DNA from: Bacteroidales bacterium
GTDB taxonomy: Bacteria > Bacteroidota > Bacteroidia > Bacteroidales > DTU049
Direction of reading: 5' to 3'
Assembly (NCBI GenBank): GCA_026418905.1
Contig: JAOAAK010000003.1
Coordinates: 163,016 to 227,015, forward strand
Length of the DNA: 64,000 nt
In this document: positions 10,066 to 18,874 of the stretch, piece by piece
Layout: each line of letters begins with the position of its first letter
Numbering within the stretch: the stretch's first letter is position 1
The notes under the pieces: model-generated
Told to the model about the DNA's origin: nothing
Databases searched by the model: none
The model's input: only the letters and a program-made list of their open reading frames with translations
Translations under genes and position numbers: made by a program

Positions 10066-11403
10066 ATGCAAATTGTCATAGCGGGTGATGGTGAAGTGGG
10101 TTTATACGTAGCTGAACTACTTGCTAGAAGTAACCATACCATCACCGTTATCGATCCAACAGAAAATATTAAGTATTACAATCAAGCCCAAGAAAAGAAT
10201 TTCTTTATCATTAATGCTAACCCTACGCTTCCAGGAACTCTGATTGAAGCACGAATAAAAAAAGCCGATTTATTCATTGCTGTTATGCATAATGAAGAAC
10301 CAAATATTATATCCGCGTCACTAGCTAGCCATCTTGGAGCAAAAACCACCATAGCTCGCATTAGCACCGAAGATTACTTGAAAAAAGAATATTCTGTTTA
10401 TTTTCACGACATGGGGATTAATTACCTTGTATGTCCTGAAGCTTTAGCTGTTGAAGAAATATCTAAACTTTTGTTACAAACTTCGGCACATGAAATTTAT
10501 GAGTTTGCTAATGGTAAATTATGGGTAGTTTTTCAAACGGTTGATATTGATTCACCGATGGTGGGTAAAAGAATAGACGAGCTGGACCCCAATAAAATTT
10601 CTTTTTTACCTCTTGCCGTTTTTAGAAAAGGTAAAACGTTTATACCTCAAAGTAAAACTATCTTGGAAGCTAACGATTTAGTGTATTTTCTTGTGATTCC
10701 ATCTAAAATTGATGATTTTCTTTCTTTACTTGGTCAAGAAAACTACTCTATTAAGAATGTTATGATTGTCGGTGGAGGAAGAATCGGTCGAAAAGTTGCG
10801 ATGAACATTCAAGATAAAATCAACACAAAACTTATTGATATAGATGAAGACAGGTGTTCTATCCTTTCTCAAATGCTTCAACACACACTTATTATCAACG
10901 GAGATGCTCGAGATGTAAATTTGCTGAAAGAAGAAAATATTCAGGATATGGATGCCTTTATAGCAGTAACTGACAGCAGTGAAACCAATATCCTAACATG
11001 CTTGTTAGCAAGAGAATATGGTGCTAAAAAATACATACCCCTCTTAGAAAGTGTAGATTATATTAACATTGCTCAAAATATTGGCATTCACAGTGTTATC
11101 AACAAAAAACTTATTACTGCAGGCCAAATTGTCAAGTACACTATGGGACGCTCTCTAAGTACGATTAAATGTCTTGTCGGTATCGATGCTGAAGTGATGG
11201 AATTCATCGTACAACCCAACTCTAAAGCAGCCCATAAAAGAATCGAACAACTTGGATTACCTAAAAATTGCATTGTAGGAGGCATGGTAAGGGATGAAAT
11301 TCCTTTGATTGCCAGAAATGATATGCAAATTTTACCCAACGATCAAGTGATAGTTCTTGCATTACCCGACGCCATTGAAGACGTACAGGAGTTCTTTAAC
11401 TAA
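10066..11403 (+). CDS. trkA: Trk potassium uptake regulatory subunit TrkA
   Basis: 445 residues, two tandem RCK units. The first Rossmann fold starts with VIAGDGEVGLYVAELL and the second with MIVGGGRIGRKVAMNI (about residue 235), each followed by an acidic residue expected to hold NAD(H). TrkA_C domains follow at about 140-225 and 365-445. It forms a cytoplasmic gating ring that binds nucleotides and opens TrkH. It is the first gene of a three-gene operon, 2 nt before the first trkH. Length and organisation are those of full-length TrkA. Confidence 0.93.
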   Translation: MQIVIAGDGEVGLYVAELLARSNHTITVIDPTENIKYYNQAQEKNFFIINANPTLPGTLIEARIKKADLFIAVMHNEEPNIISASLASHLGAKTTIARISTEDYLKKEYSVYFHDMGINYLVCPEALAVEEISKLLLQTSAHEIYEFANGKLWVVFQTVDIDSPMVGKRIDELDPNKISFLPLAVFRKGKTFIPQSKTILEANDLVYFLVIPSKIDDFLSLLGQENYSIKNVMIVGGGRIGRKVAMNIQDKINTKLIDIDEDRCSILSQMLQHTLIINGDARDVNLLKEENIQDMDAFIAVTDSSETNILTCLLAREYGAKKYIPLLESVDYINIAQNIGIHSVINKKLITAGQIVKYTMGRSLSTIKCLVGIDAEVMEFIVQPNSKAAHKRIEQLGLPKNCIVGGMVRDEIPLIARNDMQILPNDQVIVLALPDAIEDVQEFFN

Positions 11404-11405
11404 TT

Positions 11406-12872
11406 ATGAAAAATCACTTTCCTTTTAATTTCAAAAGTATCTTACTTATTTTCAAATATGCTTTGATATTGATTTTGCTTGTCTGTATTCCCATTTGTAT
11501 CATATCTTTCTTTGATAACAGACAAGCTTTTTATGGTTTTTTATTTCTTGAGGGGATTGCACTTCTATTCATTGGACTTTGCCAATTTTTATTAAAACAT
11601 TTACCAGAAAACGATTTTTTTTCTATCAGAGACGGTTTTCTGACTATTTTGCTCGTATGGGGAAGTGCAATTTTTTTAGGATCTATTCCTTTTTTCATAG
11701 GCATTGAAGGCTTTTACTTTATCGATGCCATTTTTGAATCTACTGCCTCATGGTCAACCAATGGAATTACCCTTTACGGATCGGAGCAATTATCCTTTTC
11801 TTTGCTTCTTTGGAGGGCATCGTTACAATGGATGGGAGGATTCGGAATTATTCTGCTTATTATTTCTTTTGTTCCATCGCTTGTTCCCAAAGCTTCCAAT
11901 ATCTTTTTTTTCGATAAGAACTCATCCAATGTTCAGCAAATTAACCCGTCAACTCAAGGAACTGCATTAAGACTTTTTATTATTTATTCAGGTTTAACCG
12001 TTTCTCTTTTCTTCCTTTTGCTCTTGCAACATATTCCTATGCAAGAAGCTATTCTACTGACGTTGTCTACGATCAGTACGGCGGGTTTAAATTTTCATCA
12101 GGGTGATGTTAGTTCTTATTCTTTTTTCATACAGCTCACGTTACTTTTTTTTATGATTATTTCTAGTTCGAACATCTACCTTCTGTATTTTGTTTTAAAA
12201 ATGAGATGGAAACTCTTTATTGAGAACGACGAAATTAAATGGTATTTTTTAATAGCTGCTTTAGCTATTGCAAGTACCTTATCCTATAGATTCATCTCCA
12301 ACGAACATTTACATCTCGAAGATGCTTTTAAAGTAGTTTTTAATCTTTTTTCAGTCATTTCAACGACAGGTTTCTATATCCCAGATATATCTCTTCGCTA
12401 TGATTTATTTATGTGGTTTGTGTTTGTCATCTTGATGGCTATCGGTTCAACTTCAGCAAGCACAGCTGGTGGAATTAGCCTATATAGATTTATCGTTCTT
12501 TTTCGTACGATTCGTTCTTATGTGACCAGTGTGTTTCATCCTTCCTCTATTTTGAAAGTTTCATTCAACAAAAAAGTATTACCTACACAAACGTTATTTC
12601 AGATTTTAACCTTTTCAACTATATATCTTATTTTAGTATGTGTTTCTATCATTTTACTGACTCTGAGCGATATCGAGCTCCAAGATGCTATTACTCTTTC
12701 CGTGGGGTTTATTTCAAATACAGGTAATATCTTAAAAACCATGATGATTTCATATGATTTTTCCTCCATTACTGCATATCAAAAAATTTTATTTAGCCTT
12801 CTCATGTTTGCGGGTAAAATGCAAATAATACCTTTGCTTATTATTGTTTCACCAGTTTTTTGGAAAAAATGA
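11406..12872 (+). CDS. trkH: TrkH-family potassium transporter, divergent copy
   Basis: 488 residues, about ten to twelve membrane helices in four M1-P-M2 repeats. The four pore glycines can be placed in ASWSTNGITLYG, TISTAGLNF, SVISTTGFYIP and FISNTGNILK. The first and fourth pore loops depart more from the canonical TrkH sequence than those of the neighbouring copy. It should conduct K+ across the inner membrane with TrkA. Its stop overlaps the ATG of the second trkH in an ATGA arrangement. It may be a paralogue with different selectivity or regulation, possibly working as a heterodimer with the next gene. Confidence 0.85.
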   Translation: MKNHFPFNFKSILLIFKYALILILLVCIPICIISFFDNRQAFYGFLFLEGIALLFIGLCQFLLKHLPENDFFSIRDGFLTILLVWGSAIFLGSIPFFIGIEGFYFIDAIFESTASWSTNGITLYGSEQLSFSLLLWRASLQWMGGFGIILLIISFVPSLVPKASNIFFFDKNSSNVQQINPSTQGTALRLFIIYSGLTVSLFFLLLLQHIPMQEAILLTLSTISTAGLNFHQGDVSSYSFFIQLTLLFFMIISSSNIYLLYFVLKMRWKLFIENDEIKWYFLIAALAIASTLSYRFISNEHLHLEDAFKVVFNLFSVISTTGFYIPDISLRYDLFMWFVFVILMAIGSTSASTAGGISLYRFIVLFRTIRSYVTSVFHPSSILKVSFNKKVLPTQTLFQILTFSTIYLILVCVSIILLTLSDIELQDAITLSVGFISNTGNILKTMMISYDFSSITAYQKILFSLLMFAGKMQIIPLLIIVSPVFWKK

Positions 12873-14332
12873 AAGCACTACATCATAAGTTGATTTTGAA
12901 AGTTTTAGGAATGCTTATCACTCTAGAATCTGGAGCAATGTCGGTTGCTTTCGTTTATAGTTGCTTAGTAGATAACACACCATTAGCTTATTTAGAAGGT
13001 TGGCTCTCATCGATCTTATTTTCTTTTTTTCTTGGTGCGAGTTTATGGTTTTTTTTCAGAAAATCTCCTATTGAGGAAATGAGTAAAAGAGATGGTTATT
13101 TCATTGTCACTTTTACCTGGATTATCTTAGGCATGATTGGAGCCTTACCCTATTGTTTAACAGGCTATATACCCTCTTACATCGATGCTGTTTTTGAAAC
13201 TATCTCTGGCTTTACCACAACGGGGTCAAGCATTTTGACTGATGTTGAAATTTTACCCTATGGCATACTTTTATGGAGAAGCATGACCCAATGGTTAGGT
13301 GGATTGGGCGTAGTTGTGCTAGCTGTTGCTATTTTACCTGCATTTGGTTTTGGAGGCATGCATCTTTTTGCTGCTGAAACCACTGGCCCATTCAAAGACA
13401 AACTTCATCCTCGAATAAAGGACACAGCAAAAACTATTTGGTTGGTTTATGTCTTTCTTACTTTTTTACTCATTATTCTTTATGTTCTTGGGGGAATGCC
13501 TACTTTTGATGCCATCTGTCATGCATTTACCACCTTACCATCTGGTGGCTTTTCTACAAAAAATGCTAGTATGGCTTTTTTTTCACCCTATCATCAGTGG
13601 GTTACGATACTTTTTATGTATTTCGCTGGAACTAACATGGTGTTGTTTTATAAATTTTATCAAAAAAAATTTAAAGATATAATTCGCGATGAAGAATGGA
13701 TTTTTTATAATATACTTGTTTTAGGATCAATTCTTCTAGTTTTTCTTATCCTTTTCTTTAAAGGAGGATATGAACTTGAATATGCCCTGCGCCATGGAGC
13801 ATTCCAAGTGGTAAGTATCATTACCACCACGGGACTAGTTACGGCAGATTATTTTTCGTGGCCTGTAGCCTCTTATAGTTGGCTTCTATTTCTTCTTTTC
13901 GCTGGTGGAATGGCTGGTTCAACCAGTGGTGGCATTAAAATGATTCGATTTGTCCTTATTTTTAAAGCCATTCGCAATTATCTCCGAAAACTTATTCACC
14001 AACGAGCAGTTATTCCAATTTTTTTCAACCAAAAGCCAGTAGACCAAATAAGTGTTTTAAATGTTATTTCTATTACTGTGCTTTATATTTTGGCCTATCT
14101 TCTCGGTGTTCTGATAATATTGCTGATTGAAAAAGATTTCTTCGTTGCTATATCCGCTCCTATTACGGTTCTATCTAACTCTGGTCCTGGGTTAGGATCT
14201 ATCGGTCCCATTTACAATTTTTCTCATTTACATGATGTTACTAAAGTTTTACTTACTATTCTGATGATACTTGGTCGTTTAGAGTTTATCAGTGTAATTG
14301 CACTCTTTCATCGCTCTTTCTGGAAAAAATAA
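12869..14332 (+). CDS. trkH: TrkH-family potassium transporter, canonical copy
   Basis: About 487 residues. I take the ATG at 12869, which overlaps the stop of the upstream copy by 4 bases, over a TTG nine bases earlier. Pore loops are close to classic TrkH: SGFTTTGSSILTD, TLPSGGFSTKN, IITTTGLVTAD and LSNSGPGLGSIGP. The KxxR-containing cytoplasmic turns (GGIKMIRFVLIFK) are present as in the other copy. It is the K+ pore partner of TrkA and last gene of trkA-trkH-trkH. It resembles the first copy only moderately, so the duplication is old. Confidence 0.9.
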   Translation: MKALHHKLILKVLGMLITLESGAMSVAFVYSCLVDNTPLAYLEGWLSSILFSFFLGASLWFFFRKSPIEEMSKRDGYFIVTFTWIILGMIGALPYCLTGYIPSYIDAVFETISGFTTTGSSILTDVEILPYGILLWRSMTQWLGGLGVVVLAVAILPAFGFGGMHLFAAETTGPFKDKLHPRIKDTAKTIWLVYVFLTFLLIILYVLGGMPTFDAICHAFTTLPSGGFSTKNASMAFFSPYHQWVTILFMYFAGTNMVLFYKFYQKKFKDIIRDEEWIFYNILVLGSILLVFLILFFKGGYELEYALRHGAFQVVSIITTTGLVTADYFSWPVASYSWLLFLLFAGGMAGSTSGGIKMIRFVLIFKAIRNYLRKLIHQRAVIPIFFNQKPVDQISVLNVISITVLYILAYLLGVLIILLIEKDFFVAISAPITVLSNSGPGLGSIGPIYNFSHLHDVTKVLLTILMILGRLEFISVIALFHRSFWKK

Positions 14333-14399
14333 TTAAGAAGTACTATATCAAAGTTGCTATCACACTATGCACTTCTGTGCCACATTCATCCAATAAGAA

Positions 14400-15071
14400 C
14401 TAAAATGGTATAATAGAAATACCAATTGAAATAGGATACATCTGGGGTCCTTTATTTTTTTCGAATAGGGGGCTCAAGCTGTAAAATGCAAAAACATTGA
14501 ATAGCTTATAACCTACCGTCATCGTAAGCCCATACCTGAAAGGCAATAAATTAGAAATATTATATGACTTGATTTTTAAACCTTCATCTATCATTTTGGT
14601 ATGGTTCCCTACCATGAGACCAAATTTTCCTCCAATATAAAATCTGAAAACGTTTTTACCTTTGCTCCGATACCTAAATTCTACAGGGATATCAACGTAA
14701 GAGAGTACTAGCTTATATTTATCCTTCTTTTCGGCAAAAGGATGAAATTCAACTACATCATTGGAATCCTTTCTCATTTCAGCTTGAAAATTAAAATTAT
14801 GAGCAGAAACACCTAAGCCACCTGCCACAGAGAAAGGTGAACTTCCAAATTTTTTTTCCAACAAAATATAAGTGTTAAAACCAGGATTATAAGTTTTGTA
14901 ATCACCCGAATCGGGTAATTTCATCCATATGTCATTAAAAAACTGAATGTGAAGACGATCGGCTTTCCCAAACCCACCAAATTTTCTTTCCATTTCTTCT
15001 TTTTCATCCTCACTAATCTGAGAAAAAAGCGCCAAAGAAAACAAACTTAAAATTAAAAAAAGTTTTTTCAT
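14400..15071 (-). CDS. Outer membrane beta-barrel protein (PorT-like family)
   Basis: 223 residues with a signal peptide (MKKLFLILSLFSLALFS) followed by alternating hydrophobic strands rich in Gly and aromatic residues: FSVAGGLGVSAHNF, YVDIPVEFRYRS, FRFYIGGKFGLMVGNH, YGLTMTVGYKLF and a last strand ending in Phe. This is the layout of small eight- to ten-stranded barrels of the Bacteroidota outer-membrane beta-barrel/PorT-like families. It sits convergent to trkH and directly downstream of tRNA-Ser on the same strand, so it may share the tRNA promoter. Function is unknown; the PorT link is only by fold. Confidence 0.65.
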   Translation of the reverse strand: MKKLFLILSLFSLALFSQISEDEKEEMERKFGGFGKADRLHIQFFNDIWMKLPDSGDYKTYNPGFNTYILLEKKFGSSPFSVAGGLGVSAHNFNFQAEMRKDSNDVVEFHPFAEKKDKYKLVLSYVDIPVEFRYRSKGKNVFRFYIGGKFGLMVGNHTKMIDEGLKIKSYNISNLLPFRYGLTMTVGYKLFNVFAFYSLSPLFEKNKGPQMYPISIGISIIPF

Positions 15072-15092
15072 TTAATTTTTATTTAAAATTAG

Positions 15093-15181
15093 CGGAGAGA
15101 CAGGGATTCGAACCCTGGGTTCCACTTACGTGGAACAACGGTTTTCGAGACCGCCCCATTCGACCACTCTGGCACCTCTCC
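15093..15181 (-). tRNA. tRNA-Ser (anticodon CGA)
   Basis: Reading the minus strand gives a complete class II tRNA of 89 nt: acceptor GGAGAGG paired with TCTCTCC plus discriminator G, D arm, anticodon stem GCGGT/ACCGT with loop CTCGAAA (anticodon CGA, decoding UCG), a long variable arm GTTCCAC/GTGGAAC, and a T loop GTTCGAATC. CCA is not encoded. Position-73 G and the long variable arm are serine identity features. Confidence 0.95.
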
Positions 15182-15188
15182 TCATAGG

Positions 15189-15196
15189 CAAAAATA
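15189..15196 (-). promoter_or_regulatory. -7 promoter element TATTTTTG of the tRNA-Ser gene
   Basis: Minus-strand TATTTTTG ends 7 nt before the mature 5' end of tRNA-Ser. Because transcription must start at or before the tRNA 5' end, this fixes how closely initiation can follow the box in this organism and calibrates the other promoters in the window. Confidence 0.6.
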
Positions 15197-15232
15197 AATT
15201 ATTTTCCAGAAACGTTATTCATCAAAATTCCA

Positions 15233-15240
15233 TACTTTTG
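15233..15240 (+). promoter_or_regulatory. -7 promoter element TACTTTTG upstream of sprE
   Basis: Exact TAnnTTTG match only 4 nt before the sprE ATG. Either the mRNA is leaderless or this box is fortuitous. The next in-frame Met (residue 18) would leave too short a lipoprotein signal, so the ATG at 15245 is kept. Confidence 0.45.
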
Positions 15241-15244
15241 TTTT

Positions 15245-17866
15245 ATGAAAATAAGTTCTACTTGTTCTAATGCTTTATTTACTCTTTTTTTCCCAATGAC
15301 TATTGTTTTTTGGAATTGTTCTACCAAAAAAAATACTTTTATTGCAAGACAATATCACACCCTAACTGCTCATTATAACGTATTCTTTAATGGAAACGAG
15401 GCTTTAAAAGAAGGTATACTGACACTTGAAAACAATCACCAAGATAATTTTCAGCAAATACTTAGTGTGTGGAAAGAGGGTTCTGAAAAAGATCATCAAA
15501 GTATTCTGCCCCAAATGAACCGTGCAGAAGAAAAAGGTTATAAGACTATTTCACTCCATAGCATGGAATTTGGTGGAATTGAATATAATAAATGGATCGA
15601 TGACAGTTACTTGCTTATAGCTAAAGCAAATTATTACAAGGGTGATTTTATCAAAGCCAAAAACATTTTTGAATTCGTAACCACAAAATATAAAAAAAAC
15701 CTCGAAAGGTACGAAGCACACTTATGGCTGGTCAAAATCGCTTTAAAAACCAAGAACTATCCAGAAGCATTTAATCACCTAACTACCGTAAAAAAAGCAT
15801 TTGAAGATAAAATTTTAAACAGAAAACTTGTGAAATTTTACTACTTAACATCAATAGACTATTATAACCTTACAAAAAACTATGATGAATCCATTCAATG
15901 CCTACAGAAGGTTTTACCTCTTGTTCACTCGTCACGATTTAAAGCCAGGTTACTCTTTATCCTTGCTCAAGTTTATCAAGCAAAAGGAGACAAACAGAAT
16001 GCTTTTGAAACTTATCAGAAGGTTCTTCAAAAAAATCCACCTTACAACTTAGCTTTTCACGCTAAAATTAATCTTGCTCTAACTTATGACCAAAGTATTT
16101 CCACACGAAAAAAGATAGACTTGAATTCGACTCTTCTTAAAATGGCAAAAGACAAAAAAAACGAAGAGTACTTAGACGAAATCTACTATGCTTTAGCTAT
16201 TTACGAATTTAAACTTAACAACGAACAAAAAGCTTTAGATTATCTGAAGCAATCTGCTCGAAAAAGTAGTAAAAATATTTACCAGAAAACGTTAACCTAT
16301 TTAACTCTCGCTAATTATCTGTATGAAAGAAAAAAATACAGAGAAGCTCAAGCATATTATGATACGCTTATTACCATCATTCCAAAAGACTATCCAGATT
16401 TGGAAACCATCCAACAACGGCAGAAAATATTATCTAAACTCGTAAATTATCTCGTAACCATTGACCGTGAAGATTCTTTGCAACGAATAGCTCGAATGCC
16501 CGAACAAGAAAGGCTTGCCTTAATTGATAAGTTAATTCAGCAATATATTATCGATGAAGAGAGAAAAAAACAAGAAGAACGACAAAGGCTTTCTACACTT
16601 TTTCAGGATAATTCTCAAAATCTTACCAACGCTTCCTCTTCATGGTATTTTTACAATCCTCAAACAGTTAATTTCGGCAAAATAGAGTTTCGAAAGCGAT
16701 GGGGGTCACGTCCACTTGAAGACTTATGGAGACTTTCCAACAAACAACCCACCTTGACCTTCGAAGATATTAGCCATCAAGCTGATACCATAGAAGAAGA
16801 CACTAACAAAGCAAGTAAAAATCCGCGCGACAGACTCTTTTACCTCAAAGATCTACCTTTAACCCCTGAGAAGTTGAATCAGTCTAACCAACGTTTAGAA
16901 AATGCCCTTTTTCAGGTTGGATATATTTACAAAACTGAGCTACAAGAGTGTACACAAGCCATTCCATACCTTGAAAGGCACGTTAACGACTTCGTAGAAT
17001 CTAGTAATCGACCAACGTCTTTATATGTACTTTATACCTGCTATCATGATAACCTGAAGGATAACAATAAAGCCAATTATTACAAAAATCTTCTTCTGAG
17101 CAACTATCCAGAAAGTGAATATGCCAGAATATTGCTCGACAGTAATTACTGGACAAAATTGAAAAACCAACAGAAAGTTTCTGAAATTTATTATGAAAAC
17201 ACTTATAATGCTTTTCAAAAAGGTCAATGTGATAAAGTTGTCTACATGGCTGATTCTGCTTTGAAATCATTTGTCGATCCTGTATTGCTATCCCGTTTTT
17301 CTTATTTACGTATCTTATGTATGGGAAAATTATATGGAAAAGATACCCTTATATCTTTGTTAAAAAAAGAAATTAAATCTTTTCAACAACCAATCAAAAA
17401 AGAAGCTGAGCAATTGCTAGCTTTTTACCAAAAAGAATCATCATCCTCTCAGTCTTTTAATCCAACTTCCGAAAATATTAATCCCCCTGCCCTATTTATG
17501 AAACCTAATGAAAATGACATACATATTTTCGTTTGCATTTTAGATGCCAAAAAATCTTCAAGCAACACCATTAAAGCTTTATTCTCAGACTTTAACAAAC
17601 AAAATTATCCTGACCTCAACCTCTCTGTCGGCAACGTTATTTTGAATAATGAGCGTGTGATGTACAGCATAAGTCAGTTTAAAACCAAAATCGACGCCAT
17701 GAAATACTATCAACACGTAACCTCTAATTCTGCCCTACTGAATCAACTTCTACCTGCCAATCCCATCATGTTTATCATCAGCGCACCCAATTATCCAATT
17801 TTTTATAAAAACAAGAACGAAAATGAATACCTAAAATTTTTCAAAGATCATTACTTTTCTCCATAA
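15245..17866 (+). CDS. sprE: SprE/PorW-type TPR lipoprotein of the type IX secretion system
   Basis: 873 residues. The N terminus is a lipoprotein signal with lipobox VFWNC (Cys25), followed directly by STKKNTFIARQYHTLTAHYNVFFNGNEALKEG, the signature start of the SprE/PorW family. The middle contains many tetratricopeptide-type helical pairs (for example FKARLLFILAQVYQAKGDKQNAFETYQKVL). The charged stretch around 430-450 (IDEERKKQEERQRL) is also family-like. The last part (about 755-873) is a separate alpha/beta region. SprE links the T9SS trans-envelope complex with the PorK/N ring and gliding machinery in Flavobacterium and Porphyromonas. Its presence fits the four T9SS cargo proteins encoded nearby. 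A bactofilin gene follows 13 nt downstream. Confidence 0.88.
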   Translation: MKISSTCSNALFTLFFPMTIVFWNCSTKKNTFIARQYHTLTAHYNVFFNGNEALKEGILTLENNHQDNFQQILSVWKEGSEKDHQSILPQMNRAEEKGYKTISLHSMEFGGIEYNKWIDDSYLLIAKANYYKGDFIKAKNIFEFVTTKYKKNLERYEAHLWLVKIALKTKNYPEAFNHLTTVKKAFEDKILNRKLVKFYYLTSIDYYNLTKNYDESIQCLQKVLPLVHSSRFKARLLFILAQVYQAKGDKQNAFETYQKVLQKNPPYNLAFHAKINLALTYDQSISTRKKIDLNSTLLKMAKDKKNEEYLDEIYYALAIYEFKLNNEQKALDYLKQSARKSSKNIYQKTLTYLTLANYLYERKKYREAQAYYDTLITIIPKDYPDLETIQQRQKILSKLVNYLVTIDREDSLQRIARMPEQERLALIDKLIQQYIIDEERKKQEERQRLSTLFQDNSQNLTNASSSWYFYNPQTVNFGKIEFRKRWGSRPLEDLWRLSNKQPTLTFEDISHQADTIEEDTNKASKNPRDRLFYLKDLPLTPEKLNQSNQRLENALFQVGYIYKTELQECTQAIPYLERHVNDFVESSNRPTSLYVLYTCYHDNLKDNNKANYYKNLLLSNYPESEYARILLDSNYWTKLKNQQKVSEIYYENTYNAFQKGQCDKVVYMADSALKSFVDPVLLSRFSYLRILCMGKLYGKDTLISLLKKEIKSFQQPIKKEAEQLLAFYQKESSSSQSFNPTSENINPPALFMKPNENDIHIFVCILDAKKSSSNTIKALFSDFNKQNYPDLNLSVGNVILNNERVMYSISQFKTKIDAMKYYQHVTSNSALLNQLLPANPIMFIISAPNYPIFYKNKNENEYLKFFKDHYFSP

Positions 17867-17879
17867 AATCATTTGTGTT

Positions 17880-18251
17880 ATGGGAAGAAATCAAGCCGAA
17901 GAACAATCCATTCAAAACATTAACATTCTGTCGAACGGAACAATTGTGATAGGAGATATTAAAGTAGAAGGGGACATCCGTATTGATGGTAATGTCAATG
18001 GAAAAATTCATGTTAAGGGAAAAATCATCATCGGCTCAACTGCTCATATTGAAGGAGAAATTGTCTGCCATCATGCAGATATAGGCGGAGTGATAAAAGG
18101 AAAGTTACACGTTCATGAACTTATCATGCTAAGAAACACAGCCAGAATTTATGGTGACATACAAACTCAGAAAATCAGCATTGAACCCGGTGCTATTTTC
18201 AACGGTTCATGTATCATGAGCTCCGATACTCCTAGTTCGAAATCCCACTAG
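17880..18251 (+). CDS. Bactofilin (polymer-forming cytoskeletal protein)
   Basis: 123 residues. After a short polar tail, the bactofilin right-handed beta-helix runs from about residue 20 to 115, with regular hydrophobic rungs (GTIVIGDIKVEGDIRIDGNVNG, VKGKIIIGSTAHIEGEIVC, ADIGGVIKGKLHVHELIML). Bactofilins polymerise without nucleotide at the membrane and help place cell-wall or motility proteins. It lies between sprE and the small membrane protein AtpZ with a 1-nt gap to the latter, an arrangement often seen in Bacteroidota next to ATP synthase genes. Confidence 0.9.
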   Translation: MGRNQAEEQSIQNINILSNGTIVIGDIKVEGDIRIDGNVNGKIHVKGKIIIGSTAHIEGEIVCHHADIGGVIKGKLHVHELIMLRNTARIYGDIQTQKISIEPGAIFNGSCIMSSDTPSSKSH

Positions 18252-18252
18252 C

Positions 18253-18462
18253 ATGAAAAAAAACGATGATCCATGGAAAAAATTTATTTATTTCTCATCC
18301 ATTGGATTTGAAATGTTGGCTATCATGCTTGTTGCAGGAGCTATAGGATATTATATCGATGATTATTATGATCACGAAACAAAATGGGTAACTTTAATTG
18401 GCTTGTTACTTGGAATGTTCATTTCTTTTTATACGATTTTCAGGCAATTAAAGCAAGATTAA
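18253..18462 (+). CDS. atpZ: AtpZ/AtpI-like small membrane protein
   Basis: 69 residues with two hydrophobic helices joined by a short turn: FEMLAIMLVAGAIGYYIDDYYD and WVTLIGLLLGMFISFYTIFRQL. This two-helix pattern with GYYID matches the AtpZ family (putative F0F1-ATPase accessory subunit, linked to Mg2+/Ca2+ handling and c-ring assembly in other bacteria). Normally it precedes atpB. Here no ATP synthase genes follow within the window. Confidence 0.7.
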   Translation: MKKNDDPWKKFIYFSSIGFEMLAIMLVAGAIGYYIDDYYDHETKWVTLIGLLLGMFISFYTIFRQLKQD

Positions 18463-18466
18463 ATCG

Positions 18467-18811
18467 ATGCGATTGCTATTTTTATCAACGATTTTACTGG
18501 TTTTAGTGATAACAGTTCTCATTTACTTCATCATTGAAAAAAACATTATTGTTTTCCTAAGTTATTTTCTCATTACGGGTATTTATCTTTTGTCAATTTT
18601 CTTATTTGACCTTTGGCACAAAACTAAACAAAACATGGTAGTAGAATTGCTTGCTCTGACAGGAGGTAAATTTTTTATCACTATCGTGTATTTATTTATT
18701 TTGAAACTTACTTCAGAACCTACTATATTTACCGTTGCATATACACTTTTTTATTATGCACTTTTATTGCTACTTGAAACTCTTTACATCAAAAAAAAAT
18801 TAAATTCATAA
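18467..18811 (+). CDS. Four-helix membrane protein at the ATP synthase subunit I position
   Basis: 114 residues with four predicted membrane helices (LFLSTILLVLVITVLIYFII, IVFLSYFLITGIYLLSIFLF, FFITIVYLFILKL and VAYTLFYYALLLLLETLYI). I do not recognise the family from motifs. Its size, helix number and position 4 nt after atpZ fit the poorly conserved AtpI-like proteins that precede atpB in Bacteroidota. The name is therefore positional. Confidence 0.5.
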   Translation: MRLLFLSTILLVLVITVLIYFIIEKNIIVFLSYFLITGIYLLSIFLFDLWHKTKQNMVVELLALTGGKFFITIVYLFILKLTSEPTIFTVAYTLFYYALLLLLETLYIKKKLNS

Positions 18812-18835
18812 TTACTTCCTTTTCTTACAAAATAC

Positions 18836-18843
18836 TAATTTTG
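18836..18843 (+). promoter_or_regulatory. -7 promoter element TAATTTTG upstream of the sigma-54 activator gene
   Basis: Exact TAnnTTTG match 31 nt before the ATG at 18875. It would give a leader of about 25 nt and could drive the activator-lptE-TPR-secG run. Confidence 0.45.
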
Positions 18844-18874
18844 CTTTGATGAGTATTATGTTGTTTTAAAATTT

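Noticed and set aside
14369..14380. Hairpin GCACTTCTGTGC between trkH and the outer-membrane barrel gene as a terminator
   Set aside because: Only four base pairs and no T-tract follow.
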